Of a DNA stretch of 64,000 nucleotides, positions 62,941 through 64,000 are shown one piece after another. The translations under genes were made by a program, and so were the position numbers. The notes below the pieces were generated by a model. It saw nothing but the letters and a program-made list of their open reading frames with translations. It was not told the DNA's origin and made no database searches. Source of the DNA: Aeromicrobium sp. 9AM (lineage in GTDB: Bacteria; Actinomycetota; Actinomycetes; Propionibacteriales; Nocardioidaceae); contig NZ_LR733303.1 of assembly GCF_902506105.1 (NCBI RefSeq), forward strand, positions 558,001-622,000. The letters run 5' to 3'. How positions within the stretch are numbered: the first letter of the stretch is position 1; every line of letters starts with the position of its first letter.

Positions 62941-64000
62941 GCCGGGTCCATGGGGATGACAGCGTGCACCCGGAAGCCGCCACCCGGGCGAGGGCCCGCC
63001 TCGACCTCGCCGGCATGCACGGCGATGCGCTCGCGGATGCCGAGCATCCCGTGACCCTGGCCGTCGTCGGTCGCCGTGCCGCCGCGGCCGTCGTCGTCGA
63101 CCTGGATGCGTACGGAGTCGGTCGTGATCCGCAGGTCCACGGCTGCTGTGACGTCGGGCCCGGCGTGCTTGAGGGTGTTGGTGAGCGCCTCCTGGACGAT
63201 GCGATAGACCGTCAACCCGGTGGCTGCGTCGAGCCGGTCGAGATCGCCCAGCACGGTGAGCTCGACGGCCAGGCCGCTGCCGCGCAGCTGCTCGACCAGC
63301 TCGGAAATGTCGGCCCCCCGCGGAAGGGGAGTCATCGGTTGGTGACCAAAGTCGTCGTCGCGGAGCAATCCAAGCAACCCTCGCATCTCGGCCAACGAGG
63401 AACGACCTGTCTCCGAGATCGTTCGCAGCGTCTCGATCGCGACCTCGGGCCGCTTCTGGGCGGCATACAGGGCCCCGTCGGCCTGGATGACCATGACCGA
63501 CAGGCTGTGAGCCACGACATCGTGCATCTCGCGCGCGATGCGGGCGCGCTCCGCCGCCGTGGCGATCTGCGCCTGCTGCGCGGCGTCGCGCTCCAGCTGC
63601 TCGGCGCGTTCCTCGAGCCCGGCGACGTACGCGCGACGGGTGCGGGCGAGGTAGCCCAGCATCCAGGCCGCCACCACGAGGGCTGACAGCGGCACGAAGT
63701 AGGAGATGGCCTCGCCGACGTCGCTCATCGACTGCGCCCACCGCACGCCGGCGACGGCAGCGCCCAGGAACCCCGTGCCGAGCGACGCCGACACGGCCCA
63801 CATCGGACCGTACGCGGCGACGGCGTGCAACGAGACCAGCAAGGCGATGTCGCCGTAGTGAGGAGTGTCGAACACCACGGCCTGGGCCAGCAGCAACAGG
63901 CAGATCACGGTGAACGTGGCCACCGGCGCGCGGCGCCGCATGGCCAGGGGGAGGATCAGCGCGATGTCGAGAAGGCTCTGCGCCGTACCGGTGAAGACGT
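62937..64000 (-). CDS. NarL-type sensor histidine kinase (partial, 5' end outside window)
   Basis: At least 353 residues remain; the frame is open to the window edge, so the true start is not visible. Several N-terminal hydrophobic helices precede a coiled linker, HisKA_3 with REMHDVVAHSLSVMVIQADGALY (phospho-accepting His) and an HATPase_c with QEALTNTLKHAG and QVDDDGRGG...GHGMLGIRERI. It lacks a long extracellular loop, so it probably senses a membrane signal. Partner of the response regulator in a 4-nt overlap. Confidence 0.95.
   Translation of the reverse strand, partial: VFTGTAQSLLDIALILPLAMRRRAPVATFTVICLLLLAQAVVFDTPHYGDIALLVSLHAVAAYGPMWAVSASLGTGFLGAAVAGVRWAQSMSDVGEAISYFVPLSALVVAAWMLGYLARTRRAYVAGLEERAEQLERDAAQQAQIATAAERARIAREMHDVVAHSLSVMVIQADGALYAAQKRPEVAIETLRTISETGRSSLAEMRGLLGLLRDDDFGHQPMTPLPRGADISELVEQLRGSGLAVELTVLGDLDRLDAATGLTVYRIVQEALTNTLKHAGPDVTAAVDLRITTDSVRIQVDDDGRGGTATDDGQGHGMLGIRERIAVHAGEVEAGPRPGGGFRVHAVIPMDPA

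Overview
The window is 64 kb of high-GC chromosome from an actinobacterium. The order argS-lysA-hom-thrC-thrB-rho-rpmE-prfA-prmC-tsaC-wecA-atpIBEFHAGDC-DUF2550, the BldC-like and large LuxR-type (LAL) regulators, a MeaA-type ethylmalonyl-CoA mutase and the many apparently leaderless genes point to Actinomycetia. A Nocardioidaceae-like member (Nocardioides/Aeromicrobium type) is my best guess, but this is inference. There is no rRNA, CRISPR array, insertion sequence or prophage. The only RNA gene recognised with confidence is a tRNA-Arg(CCG).

Layout. 1-6.7 kb holds accessory metabolic and regulatory genes: a short-chain dehydrogenase cut by the window edge, an alanine dehydrogenase/PNT-family enzyme, a TetR regulator divergent from a frameshifted DHA2 drug-efflux transporter, a VOC protein, and an epoxide hydrolase divergent from a WYL regulator. 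6.7-26 kb is an exopolysaccharide region. Its regulators and a VanJ-like membrane phosphatase (EEP, BldC-like with an upstream micro-ORF, LAL) read leftward. A tightly overlapping rightward operon (11.46-20.63 kb) makes a 3-acetamido sugar, starts and flips the lipid-linked unit, polymerises it, and carries a Wzz/CpsD-like protein with a damaged P-loop plus an exported transglycosylase-like protein. A leftward operon (25.8-20.6 kb) adds a flavoprotein, an ATP-grasp ligase, a polysaccharide deacetylase-like protein and a GT4 glycosyltransferase.

26-28.2 kb holds two small leftward genes (membrane and secreted), three 92-bp tandem repeats running into tRNA-Arg(CCG), a single-domain response regulator, and an unusual palindrome-dense leader with a 12-codon micro-ORF just before argS. 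28.2-55 kb is core housekeeping: argS, lysA, a SoxR regulator with a near-perfect SoxR box in front of a quinone oxidoreductase, threonine biosynthesis, rho with an Asn/Gln-rich insertion and a hairpin-rich leader, translation termination factors, tRNA t6A synthesis, the lipid-carrier sugar transferase and the complete F1Fo-ATPase. 55-64 kb holds a 42-residue secreted peptide gene, a cobalamin adenosyltransferase divergent from ethylmalonyl-CoA mutase, a pair of mutually inverted 36-bp hairpins, a PEP mutase-family protein, a MacB/FtsX-type ABC exporter, and a NarL-type two-component system cut by the right edge.

A recurring signal is a TAnnnT hexamer 6-7 nt before the start codon, without a Shine-Dalgarno. 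It occurs at about a dozen genes and decides several starts. The most unusual elements are the argS-upstream structured leader, the tRNA-linked 92-bp repeats, the inverted hairpin pair after the mutase, the GGGTCACTT palindrome after the peroxidase gene, and the two micro-ORFs.
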